Positions 23,409 through 35,303 of a DNA stretch of 64,000 bases are shown piece by piece. Origin of the DNA: Thuidium tamariscinum (taxonomy: Eukaryota; Streptophyta; Bryopsida; Hypnales; Thuidiaceae); NCBI GenBank assembly GCA_947034885.2, contig OX344754.2, forward strand, positions 23,764,501 through 23,828,500. Reading direction: 5' to 3'. A model generated the notes under the pieces. That model saw nothing but the letters and a program-made list of their open reading frames with translations. It was not told the origin of the DNA and made no database searches. The translations under genes were made by a program, and so were the position numbers. Position 1 is the first letter of the stretch. Each line of letters begins with the position of its first letter.

Positions 23409-25553
23409 TTCAATGATTGTAGGAAGTACACTCATTGTCTAAGTGAGTATGGTTCTATTGTAAGTTTCTATTGAGTCTTGGTAGTCAAGAAGGGATTCTA
23501 AATTCTCCTAGTATAAAATTTGATATGATTGAGGGCAAAGGTATGAGAAAATGAGATCCCTAGTAACAACTAGTCTTTTGAAAAAAATTCTAGCTTCATT
23601 TGGTATTCATTGCATTGGCTTTTGTCTGAAGGGGAGGTTTATATTGACTATAGCTACCTTGAAGAAGTTTGAGTACAATAGAACTACTAATAAACAATAG
23701 GGCAAAGATCAATTTATCACATTAAATTAGAGAGGTTATTACATTAAGGGAGAATCATTTTCATTTATGATGTTCATATGGGGCCTAGATTGGAACCAAC
23801 AATCAATATTAATCTAGAGAGGTTGATGATTTTACAGAAATCTACCTTATTCAAAAAGCAAATTAGTGCAACAAGGATAGAGCCTAGCTCGTTGTTTGAC
23901 TCATGAGATAGGATCGATTATTCAATCTTCTAAAAATTCCCAATATGCATTGGAATCCAAGTTTCACTGTGAAATCTTTAACCAATTTCCCTCCATATCA
24001 CCGGCTTTGAGATTTCACTCCCCCCTTATCAGTACTCTTTGTGGAAGGCGGGCTCTTGGTAAAAACGAGTCGAGACTGTAAGCAGCAACTCTCGCAGTCT
24101 CGGCCTCTCACCTGATCACAGATGCATGAAACGTACTGTTGAGTATGTAGGTTCGAGCCAAACCCGAGCAGGTAAGATTTCAAACCACGGCAATGATAAG
24201 TAGCATTTATCTTTGTCGATTACCAGAACAATTCTTTAGCTTAAAAAGGTTATTCCTATGTCCACAGTTGGAACGGAGGCTAGTACTTCTATACTCGCAC
24301 AGGTGAATTGAATAACGAAAAAAAAGTTTAGGGCTCCTCCAGTCTTCCATCAATATTACTTCCAACTCAGCGACCGACTCGCCTAACGCACATGACCAGC
24401 CGTAGCTCACCTGGAGAACCCCTCCAACGAAGTGCGGAAGTAGTTCCCTGGATTTTCTCTAGATGGCAGATAGCGCTTCCAAAACAACACTATGTGGGTG
24501 AGGTGCCGTTTCTAGAACACCACCCACGACTGCAACACAAGGTCGAACTAACAGGGACACAGAAATCCCCAGGACAATATGTCCAGACGTCCAAACCATA
24601 ACTACAACGAGGATTCTAAATAACCAGAAATTTGGATTTCACAGTGAAGCTACATAGCCAAATGGAAATCTCGTTCAGCAGATGCCCTCGTATGCCATGT
24701 CGTCAACTTGCTTTCTTGTACATTAACCGATCAACTTGAGCCAGTAACAATGAAGCTAAAATTGGAATAGTTTGTACACAACATTCATGGCCACACATGC
24801 TTTGCAAAGTAATTTCGAACATGACGTGCTGCTCCTGAGTCATTACTTCCTCCAACTCATCCTGCCTGTGCCCAGTGACGTCTGTATTCACGGAAATCTT
24901 CGTTTTTGTTCTTTAAAAGCAACTTGACTGTTTAGTCCTTAAGCAAATTATTTGCCCTTTAAATGCATGTGCAGTACTCGCTGATTAAGCTAGTCTTTCA
25001 CCGAGAGCAATTGATCGGCAATCAAGAGTGAAAAGTGGTAGTAGCACACCTCTCTTGACGACGAAATCTCGCATTTGTGGTTTTACTTCTGTGACTTTTT
25101 CTTCTCGGTCATGGATTCAAAGAGAAAACTGGAGTCTGCGAATAGCCACTGAGTAAGAATAATCTGCTTGAGTCACAGAAACATTGACATTGAATAACTT
25201 AGGAGACCCGCCTCACGGGAATATTAAATTATCTTCAAAGCCTTTTATCTCTTACACAAGAATTTCAACTGGATAAACCTCAGTAAATTGCAAACACGGA
25301 CTTCATGGTCGGTCGAGTTTGTCATGAGAAATACGTCATGGCAATTGTTACAGACTAACGTAATGGTCTGCTAACAAAAGTCTGCTAAATATGATATGCT
25401 CTGTTCGCCTTGAATTACCAGATCAAGGTTAAGAATACATTTTCTGAATCTAATAATCCGTATCAGTAGATTACAATCCCTACTGGAGCAACCAACCAAG
25501 ACATAAATCGGAAGCATCAACTGAAACCTCGTCTCCGATGTCATCACCATCTG
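23409..25553. other. Intergenic DNA between MLO and the TLK gene
   Basis: The two genes converge here. About 24.0-25.5 kb is more GC-balanced and probably includes the 3' untranslated region of the minus-strand kinase gene. The short open frames show no family resemblance, and no RNA gene was recognised. Confidence 0.45.
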
Positions 25554-28500
25554 TCAAGGTTTTTTCTTCATATACGATAAGTAAGGATCTTGTGCTGCAG
25601 ATAGCACATCTGGTCTGTCCGCTTGATCGTAGGTTAGGCATCGCCGCATGAATTCCTGCAAAATAATGACAAATATATTATTGTTCATCCTTATCAGCGG
25701 ATTTCAAGAGTGACATAAGTGTGCTACGCCAACAGAATAACTGAATTCTATGAATACATGGAAAGATCAGACCAGTCAACAATTGACATATGGTGAACAC
25801 CTAAAATGCCATGAAATGTGCAGGATGGATGACTATGGATCGGTTGCGAAGACAAGACATAGATAGATCTCGAGGCGGCTGGAAACAACTACCATCTGCC
25901 CTCATGTGATGGTGCAGAAGAAAGAATCAATGCTGGTAGTGACTGACAAGGGAATCAGATATTTCACTGACCAACCAGATATGCTCATAAACATAAGGAT
26001 TTTTGTTTCTTGCATTGAAGACATGATATCGACTCACGATACCTTTGCCTCCAGCGATACAGAGGGTCGAGTCGGAAACTCCACCTTCCGGGCATTAACT
26101 ATGGTGTCCTCGCGAATTAATTGCTCTTGACATTGGTTGTGGCCAAAGGGACGTTTCCCAAAGAGCATCTGGTAGTAGAGGACACCGACGGACCACACAT
26201 CAACCTGAAACAAAAGTATTTAACCGTCAAAACCTCTCTTTATTTAGAGTCCACAAAATGGCTGTAGGAACGTGTTAAGAAACGCATGAATAACGCCTCA
26301 TCGAAGGGTACCTTAGAAGAGATAAGCGGTGTCTTGTTCAGGTCAAAACATTCAGGTGGTAAGTACCTGCACAACAAGAATTGTAATTTCTCAGACCTAG
26401 TGACAAAAGAATCGCCCTTTCCTTGAGAAAAAGCATCGTCTGCTTGGTCGACATACTATTAATACATTTTAAAATGCTGTAGGTCACTGATTAGTCTAAC
26501 CAGAACGTCGGAACACCATGACTACTGAGGATTCAAAGTAAAGATCACATTTAAAAGTTCGTCAAAAGATTACCAGTAGGTTCCTGCCCCTTGAGATGTT
26601 AACTCCATGCCTTGAGATCCAGATTCCTCCTCTACAATTTTGCTGAGACCGAAGTCCGTTATCTTAGCCACCCCAACTGAGTTGAAGAGGATATTTGCAG
26701 GCTTCAAGTCATAGTGTATGATCCGCTGTGCTTGCTTATTCAACTTCACAAGCCCTGAAAAAATTTGCACTAGAATGCTTCTCGCCTCCCTTTCCGGTAA
26801 AACGGGGGTCTCTTTCAGAATAACGTCAAGATCTTTGCCTAGAACAGGGTCAATGAATGAATGTCAACCACATACACTTTAACAAACTGCGTTTCTCCTC
26901 AATCTCATGCACCAAGACTTTCATGTCAAAGTTGTTATATATAAACATATCGATTATGAAGCAGCTTGATCAATATGCGAATTCATGCCATAGCATGTCA
27001 AAAGGATAGCAGATTAATAAATACAGCAAAGAAATCAACTTTATTCTTAATTAGCTAAACGAGCTGCAAATCAAACGCACTCAGACTCCTGACTAAACTT
27101 GTACGCAGTTGATGGGACTAGGAATCAAGAATCGGTACCACTGCAATACTCAAGAACAGTGCAAAATGTGTTGTGATCAATCTCGAAAATATCCCATAAT
27201 CGCACAATATGTCTGTGAACCAGGCTCTTGTGGATGTTGTACTCCCGAATGGCATGTCGAACATATGTCTGCTTCTTTTCCTCACTCCACTGCTCATTCA
27301 GCCTATGTAGCTTGCAAGCAACATATCTGTACTCCACCAGATCGTAAGCCTGCCCCACCCTTACCCCTTCATCCTCTCAATCCTCCAATCTCCGAGCAGC
27401 ACCACATCATTAATATTCATCGCAAACAATTTAAAAGCAACTGATGCCCATAATCTAAATCCATAATCATGAGTCGTGACCTATTAACCCGCTACTTGTG
27501 GAAATTACACCATCCCAGAGTTACAGGAAACGTACCTTGTAAACTTCACTAAAGCCACCTTTGCCGAGAAGATTCAGTAGTGCATATCTCTTGTTGAGTA
27601 TTGGAAAATGGTTGAAGGGTGATGCGTCTTCATCTCGACAACGCTTCAACTCCCGAATTAAACATTTCTTTTCTTGTTCGAGCCTATCTCGGTCCTTGAA
27701 TGCTGCTTCCTCTTCCTGATAAACATGGAAGATACCTCAGCCAAACATTCCATACAATCCAATACAATCACTCGAACCTCTATTTGAGTTAAAATTAGGT
27801 TTAACGAGCCCATTTTAAAGAGGTGGATGATGTCTGGAGTATGATGTCCTTTCTTTCTTTCTCGCTAGATATGTACAAAGGTGGCGTATATACTTGGGTG
27901 GAAATTGCTTAGTGGGAGATTCTTGGGACAAGAAAGATTTTAATCCTCACCCGCTTCACACCTAGCAGGCGAAATCGGTAAACCTCCTCCATAGCCAACA
28001 CATCTTCTTCCGACATTGCAGGCTCCCCATTGCTCCCATCTACCATCGTAATCATATTTTCAGAATCTCATTGCTTGATCAAACAACTGATATTATATAA
28101 AGTCATTCACAATAAAAAACCTTGGTACTTCTAGCGAAACATTCTGGAGAATCAATTGCGTATGTTTGACGATACTTTACCAGATGGCTGCTTTTTCAGC
28201 TCCTTCCGGTGTTTCTCAAGAGCAGCCTTTTGCTCCATCAAAGACCTCTGAAAAAAACATTGCAAGCAAACTGACCAGATTAGAGTAGGAGACAGCGGTG
28301 CAATCAATCTTCAATGTCATGGAAAGGTAGCACAAGAGGACACAGACACTTTGAAAGCGTTCTTCAGTGAGCTTATAAAACAAAAAAGACATAAACAAAG
28401 GAGACAATCGAAAGATGTTGCCAAAGAGGATGATGCAAAAGGAAAAGAAACCAAACCAGTCTTGCTTGGACATCTTTAAAGGCTTGACCATCTTCCCAAA

Positions 28501-30525
28501 CTTCTGATAGCATTGCCCTCGCCCTGTCCACATTTCCGGATCACATTTCAGAGCAACCGTGGAAATCTCTCAAGGTATGGAAAGATGAGTTGAAAATTTT
28601 CGTACGCCTTTCCTTCTAAGAAACAACAAAATCGAGTAGCATGCAAGTAAACAGATCGCACACCCTTGAAGAATGCTGATAAGGTATACACAGGTTACTA
28701 ATAGGGCTTGTTTCAAGCAATGTTTTATATGAATACCAGCAGTTATCACTTCCTCAAACATCATCCACAGGTGCTTACGAGGTGATTCACGTCACTGCCG
28801 TTCGACAACAAGAACTCTAATTTATGTTTGGAAGAAGATTGCAACAGAGAAAAAGAACAAGAACAAGAACAAGGAGAACCTAACAGTTGAGCAATCAGGC
28901 TTAAATGAATGTTTAGTGATTCGGGTGTTGAGCGTAGAATTTCACACCTCATCACACCAACATTGCCAAGCTTGTTGCTCTCATGCTGAAGCTTGGAACG
29001 GGACTCTTGCCTTTCCACCGTAGCCAAATGAACAAGTAGATCTGACACCACTTTAATTCTCTGATGCCATAACAAAGTATCCACTATTAGATAGGAGACT
29101 TAAATATTGCAAACGATCCACTAATTTGAGCTAACTAAACGAATTTTAAAGCCTTGTAACTTTAGTCATTCCATTATGGTACGAGGACCTTGACATCTTT
29201 GATGACGTAGGCAGCTCTTACCTTTAGTTCGCGCTGTTGCTCTCTATCCGTCCTTTCTTTCAAGTCCTGTATGAAAACCGAGAGGGTCAAAGCGATAAGC
29301 TGCCTTAACCGCAATCAGTACACTCTAACATGCATAAACTGGTCTAGGACCGCCAGAAGACTTTTTATAATGTATCATGGCACTGCGTGTGATGAACAGC
29401 TGAATGAACAAGCAAAAAATACCTTCTCAAATCGTTTAATGGTGCTGTGGGCATTAGCAGCTTCTTTTCTAACTCTAACCAATTCCTCCTCCAGAGAAGA
29501 AACATTTGCCTGCAGTCTGGTAATTTCCTCCTGCTCCAAGAATCCAACGGTCTAATTACTGCAGAATCACTAAACTGACCGTCGCCGCAACTTCATCAAT
29601 TAACACATGCTGAAAATTTACGACGTCTTCTTACAAATGTAACCTACTCATATCATGTTTTAAACACCAAAGAAAGCGCTCATATCCACTTACTTGAAAC
29701 TGTGCTTTCTCTTCTTGCCAAGCAAGCTGTGCAGCTAAGACTTCCTGTCAACCATCCAGAAATTTCTGATTAATAATTGTGATTAGGAATCATCATTAAA
29801 TTGCGATTAGGGATCTCACCGGAATTTCTTTCTTGGAGTCGATGACCTCGTCAAAATCCAGTGTCCATGTCGTTAGCAACATATAGGAAGTAGTGACCAA
29901 CCTTGAATTGATGAGAGCGCTTAGAATTTGCCTCTGGCAAACGTTTCCTTTTTCGGCAAAACTGCTCATCTTGACTGCTGCTTGCGTTCAACCTTGGATT
30001 GGGTTGGATCACAAACTCTCCCGCATCCTAAATTTTTTACAAGAACAACGGATCAGACTGCAAGAAATGTCACATATGCGATAGGGATCCCTCGAGAATT
30101 AGCGTAGGTACAAATTTATCTAGAGTTTGAACCAGGCATCGTTCGTCGAAAATTAGAATTAAATATTACTGCATCAGATAGTGCTCCAAAAACTCAATGG
30201 CGACATGATTTCTAGCAACACAAATTCCTGAAGACGTGCACAGCGTAGCAAAACAAAGAACACTAATAAAATTCACATCCAGCGATGAGATTGAATTAAC
30301 AGATAACGAGAGGTGAAAACAATTTACATCGGAGTCAGAGTCGCCTGAGGCCGAGATTGTAGTAACGCCATTGCTCATAAGCTCTGACAGCCATGGCGCC
30401 TGTGGTGACATTGGAGCTGCCTTGCCAGCCATCCTTGCCTCCAATTTTGCCATCTTCTGCGATATGGTCGGGTCGAGGCTCGAGTTGGAATTCGACGAGA
30501 GCTGCTGTAGCAAATCATCGCTCAT
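25554..30525 (-). CDS. Tousled-like serine/threonine protein kinase (16 exons)
   Basis: Tousled-like kinases are nuclear Ser/Thr kinases that phosphorylate the histone chaperone ASF1 and act in replication-coupled chromatin assembly. Exons from the 5' end (all complement): 30525-30328, 30027-29902, 29846-29820, 29744-29694, 29530-29423, 29266-29222, 29060-28948, 28523-28457, 28247-28181, 28039-27951, 27715-27536, 27349-27139, 26838-26574, 26366-26312, 26204-26043, 25655-25554. Phases agree throughout and give 621 residues. The order is an N-terminal region, a basic RKRKR stretch, long coiled coils (about 115-330) and the kinase domain with glycine loop GKGGFSEVYK (348-357), lysine in YVACK (370), HYDLKPAN (catalytic D471) and DFG (489-491). 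HYD in place of HRD is normal for this family. The length is slightly below Arabidopsis TOUSLED. All key catalytic residues are intact. The 27-nt third exon is the least certain part. Confidence 0.95.
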
Positions 30526-31500
30526 ATTTGCAATCTCTCCCTCTCTCTTCCTTATCTAACTCTAAGAAAAACGTTCATAGAAAGCAGACCAAATGACAAG
30601 ACGAAACTCTGCAAGCGATTTCCTAAACATGGACTACGTCATAAAATACTGTAGTCGCTGCTTCAACTTTTCATGCTATCCTACTCGTATGAATTTCTAT
30701 CATCCTCATGTCCAAGGCACTGCCTGTATTAGGCTTTAAGCACCCGCCTACAATTCGCATCCTTTTCTTCATAATCAATCTAGTTCAAATCAATACGGCA
30801 CTTCACCTGCACCACTTCAAAGCACAAAATCGGCAAATCTCAAAAACCCGTCGACTCCTTAATCCGCTAATAAACCTAATCTCAAGCGCAGAGTCTTCGC
30901 AAACAACGTCCCAATGCATCACACCGAAAACAGAGTCCGCGCATTTCAGAATGTTCACCGAAGCAACAACTCGAACTCAGAAAATTACCGTTCAGATAAA
31001 CGCATCGTAAAAATGGAACGTAGTCCTCGTTCGATAACCTCTAAAACCCTCAAGAACGGATTAAAACGATTCGTAAATCATTCAAAAGTCGGCCGTTTTC
31101 TTCGCTGAAAGGGGTCTCGAGAGAAGAATCCTCGTAGAAATGAAATAATCTCGAATCGGGAATGAGTAGGTTATGCTCAGTCGATCACGGAATGCTGTTT
31201 CGACCCGATCTTCCTGCTTCCCAGCGCAAAGAATTTGACTCTCCTTCTCGCGTCGGAGTTCGTCTCTCTCCCAAACGACGAAAAAACGCTCGGGCAGCAC
31301 TGTTGCTCCAATATGTAGGAAACCTGGATTCTGGAAGATTCACGTGCAGATTAAGTAGATTTCAGGTGATTTTCTAGTTCGAAAGAAGATTTAAATGGCC
31401 CCGGGAGTTCCCGCCAAACGGCAGGCTGACCTGGCCTTTCTTCGCTCCAGCTGTCAACCAGTCGGACGCTGACGAACGAACGAAGACGAACGACTCAGGT
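30526..31500 (-). promoter_or_regulatory. Probable promoter and leader of the TLK gene
   Basis: About 1 kb upstream of the kinase start codon has higher GC content than the repeats beyond 31.5 kb. This is consistent with a transcribed leader and promoter on the minus strand. No individual element could be identified with confidence. Confidence 0.35.
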
Positions 31501-31852
31501 GGCCAGGCAAGCGTCCATGAAGACCTCCATGGACGAATCTGAGGATCCACACATTATTTCCATATTTTTGATGGAATTGCAATTAAGCGGCAATTTTGAT
31601 CATAATTTTCAGATTCAGAATGAATTAAATAGAATTTATCAAAGTGAAGGTGCCTAGGTATGTATTCATGTTCATAAAGTGGAGCAATTATTAACTCATA
31701 AATGGATTTGAATAGAGCAAGTCAATCTAAAAATTGATGAATACAAAGCTAAGGTAGAACCACCTATACCCAATCACTTAAGCAATTATGGAATAGATCA
31801 TGAGGAATATGAGGCTATGCAAATTTTCTCCATGTAGCATGATAAGAAAGAT

Positions 31853-32150
31853 GGAGATTGCAAATTTTTTATAATTTTATTCCCTAAACTGAAATTACTA
31901 TGAATTTTAGAAGCCAAAAAGTACTTTGAATCCATAGCCAATGTCTAGAATTTTCTAATTTGGATCATAGCCAAAACTACTTTCCCAATCGATACTTCCC
32001 ACCCCCTTTATGACACTTTGGGACATGTGTCATGACCTTATTGGTCCCAACCTTGAAAACGGAGGAGAAGTACATTTCAAGCTTTGATTATAAATCTCTA
32101 CTAGCATTGGTTGGAAATAGCTACATCCTATAGGTTGGATATGGGTCCTT
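31853..32150. repeat. Dispersed AT-rich repeat, copy 1
   Basis: The segment shares collinear blocks with 46655-46945, for example ACTACTTTCCCA, CTTCCCACC/CTTCCTAC, ACACATGTCAT/ACATGTGTCATG and TTATTGGTCC, in the same orientation. Both copies are decayed, and neither boundaries nor class could be determined. Confidence 0.45.
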
Positions 32151-32546
32151 GATCGGGAATAGGTGGTTCTACCTTAAATACATTCATGAAAGTCCTAAGT
32201 GCATCCACTTAAATAAAAAAGCATAATATTTTTTATATTCAATTCACTAATATTTGTAATTCACTCTTCACCTTTATTAGGAGAGATTTGAAGGCATTAC
32301 AAGACCATGAATTTCCAAACTATGGGACCTCCAGTAATACTAGATACTACATCTGTAGTCTAATATGGTTGAGACACTACCACATCAACTATTAATCTAA
32401 TTAGTTTTTTATAATAAATTTTTAATTCAAATTTTAATTTTTTTAATATATTTTGAATTTTTGAAATATTTTGAATTCAAAAAATCAAGCAGTAAGGACT
32501 TATTTGTAGTACAAACCATGGAAAACAATTAGGAGAATAATCTTAT

Positions 32547-32852
32547 GGGAAATTTCGTTAAAATGGCGCCATTTCGTTAAATTGGCGCTTTTGAGCAGTT
32601 TAGACTGCGCGGTCTGAACCGGTTTTTCTATCCTAGGATCTACACTTGTACTAGATTTTGGAAATCTACAACTCTCCTAGATTTTTGAAATCTATACCAA
32701 TCCTAGATTTTGTAGATTGTTTGGTCTAATATCTATGCTTGTCATAGATTTCAGAAATCTAAAAGTGTCCTAGATATTAGCAAATGTATACTTGTCCTAG
32801 ATGTCAAGGTGTGAAAATGGCATGTGGAATACCGCCATTTTAACGAAATTCC
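32547..32852. mobile_element. MITE with GGGAATTTCGTTAAAATGGCG ends
   Basis: The left end GGGAAATTTCGTTAAAATGG and right end (complement AGGGAATTTCGTTAAAATGG) form a terminal inverted repeat of about 22 bp, flanked by TAT on both sides. The left end carries a second TTTCGTTAAATTGGCGC half. The interior is built of repeated CCTAGATTTTNGAAATCTA-like palindromic units. It is noncoding and the superfamily is unassigned. Confidence 0.65.
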
Positions 32853-32939
32853 CTATTCTTGAAATAATCTTTTCTTGCATTCAAATCTCCCCTAATGACA
32901 CACTTTTTTGAAATTTTTATTTTATCCTAAGGTAATGAG

Positions 32940-33094
32940 TATTAAGAAAGCCACATTTTATGTGATGTTTTCATCATTTTTCTTGATGCATTTTAGTGGA
33001 TGTCAAATAAAACAAAAGTTGTTTTATTTGACATCCACTAAAATGCATCAAGAAAGATGATGAAAACATCACATAAAATGTGGCTTTCTTAATA
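32940..33094. repeat. Near-perfect inverted repeat: 76-bp arms, 3-nt loop
   Basis: The arm at 32940-33015 and its reverse complement at 33019-33094 differ at a single position, separated only by AAG. An RNA transcript would fold into one long continuous hairpin. Such loci can be young microRNA-like or siRNA hairpins, or collapsed foldback transposons. No flanking gene or promoter is evident, so the function is unknown. Confidence 0.95.
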
Positions 33095-35100
33095 GTGTTT
33101 ATTCACTTGCAATATAAGCCTTAGATTCACCTAATCAAGTCTTTAAAACCACACATATAAAAAGACTTTTCTTTACTATACATATCTTCAATCCTACTGG
33201 ATGAGATTTGGCTCCACAGAGGACCGTTTCTAGCCAATTCCCGTGCTATTCCTATAGCAATGAGGAAATGGTTGACTATTGTCAATCATCATAAATTTTA
33301 TAAAAAAAAAATTGAGGCCCTCTAAAATTGAAAAAAAACCCCCAAAAAAAGTAAATTTGATGTGGCTGTCATCCAACTACATCAACTTTTGGCAATTCTA
33401 CAATCTTTATAGATGCTATGTAGGATCTCATAGTCTTCTATTCAGCCAAATCTCCTCTAATGACTTTACATACTATTTACATTAGTTTAGGCCTTTCGTA
33501 AGATGTTCCAGATGCCAAGGGAAAATTCAAGCCTCCTATTGTATCTTGATCTTCAAGGTAGAAGGCCCTTTGTTTTTCATGAATCAAGGCTTCTTGCACT
33601 CTAGAATATCTTGAATGCAAGCTTGCCTATTTCTTGTGGTAGTATAATATAATATATTTATGTTAAAAAAATCTTCAATGACATGGGGCATGGATGCAAC
33701 TAATAGAGAATATTGTAGTTACTGTGAAGAAGGCCAATTGAGAGTTGATGAAGGATTGAAGGTGGTGAAGTGCAACACTTTCTAATGCGCTAGGAAAAAA
33801 TTATATTGAAATCAGCATATCGATATAAATGACATTTAATATTCTTTATATTGCGCAAAGATGAAATTAAACACATTTTCACATCACCAAAAAATGCAAC
33901 AACAATAGAAATTACGTAATTAACTCCTTATTATAAGAGGATTTTTCAAGGGGCTAAGAGATTGTTTCAATCATGTTTTCCAATCTGTAAACTAGTTACT
34001 ATTGGTTAGATTAAACAACAATTTTTTTTTAATTATTTTAAATTTTAATTAAATAATTATTTTTAAATTTAAGAATTAATTATTTTCTTTGAAAAAATAA
34101 AATAAAATATTAATAAAATATTATTATTTGATGTAGTAGTCTCTTGGTTACATTAGATTGCTTATGTAGCAGATTTTAGCAAGTTTCCATAGTCCACAAA
34201 CTCACAGTCTTCTAAACTAGCTAAAAATCCTCTTATAATAGTTGACAACTTTAGACTAGTATAATGATAAGGCACTAGGCTCGAGTAGAAGACAAAGGTA
34301 GTTTTTGAACATTCAATGTATGCTCAATCTACATTGAAATAGATTTGTTGTATAGTACTTGGTCTAAAGCAAAAATAATAAACATGTCATGTAGGAACTT
34401 GTATCATAAGTTGCAATATAATCACAAATACAATATATCCATTAGATGAATAAAATTAGCTTGGTTGTAGTTTCTACTAGAAAAAATGGTTCCAAAATGT
34501 CATATTTACAATGAAATGGAAATAATCAATTTTTACATGTTTATATAGAGGCATATACTACGTAATATTTTCCTTTATTATATGTCGAAGATATATAAGA
34601 AAGTACCTTCAAGATATTAAGCAAATTCTTCTTCTACGCAATATGTGCAATCCCACATTTTTTCCACACATATTACAAGTGATAATTATATTATTTCAAT
34701 TTTTTTTTCATGAAGCTACTTAAATATTTCTATCAATGAAATTGGTATAACAAAAACACAATTTGTTGGACTTCATTGATTTGTCTTAGCAATGAATGAG
34801 CAAAATTAGTGGCAATATATTTTGATGAATTAATGTCACATACAACCATACAATATATTATTGTTGATTCGAAAGACTCACCGAGGTGACAAAACAACTA
34901 TTGATTCAGGGTGCCACATAAGATTTAATAGAACTCCCAACCAACCATTGGCAACATACCACATGACACTTCAAAATTTTAGGTTCAAATAAATTAAGAA
35001 CGAAAGTGACCTCAACGGCGAGTAGGACGTGAAGTAAAAGTAGAATGTACATATCACGAACATGAAAATCTGAATATTACGGTTGCTACATGTTCACGAT
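33095..35100. other. AT-rich intergenic DNA
   Basis: About 2 kb of AT-rich DNA, including a TTTTAATT-type run near 34,020-34,130. No gene, RNA gene or clear transposon ends were recognised. Confidence 0.5.
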
Positions 35101-35144
35101 CAGCAGATTTCGGAGATATACCAGTCCTCACGGGCTCGAGGGTG

Positions 35145-35180
35145 AGGGTTTTAGGGTTTTCGTAGGGTTTTAGGGTTTCA
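35145..35180 (+). promoter_or_regulatory. Cluster of three telo-box motifs
   Basis: TAGGGTTT (complement AAACCCTA) occurs at 35152-35159, 35163-35170 and 35171-35178, about 130-150 bases upstream of the start codon at 35304. Telo-boxes are known in plant promoters of ribosomal-protein and ribosome-biogenesis genes. That fits the Nol12/Rrp17-like gene that follows. A further copy lies in the first intron (near 35516). Confidence 0.7.
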
Positions 35181-35303
35181 GGGCTCTTGATTCTCAACAG
35201 GCTGCTTCAGAAGCTCGATTGCAAAGTTCAATTGCGTTTCCGTGTCATCCGGTCCCGAGAATTTCCTCTTTAGGGTTCCGTATTCGATCAGGTTTTGCCG
35301 GCC

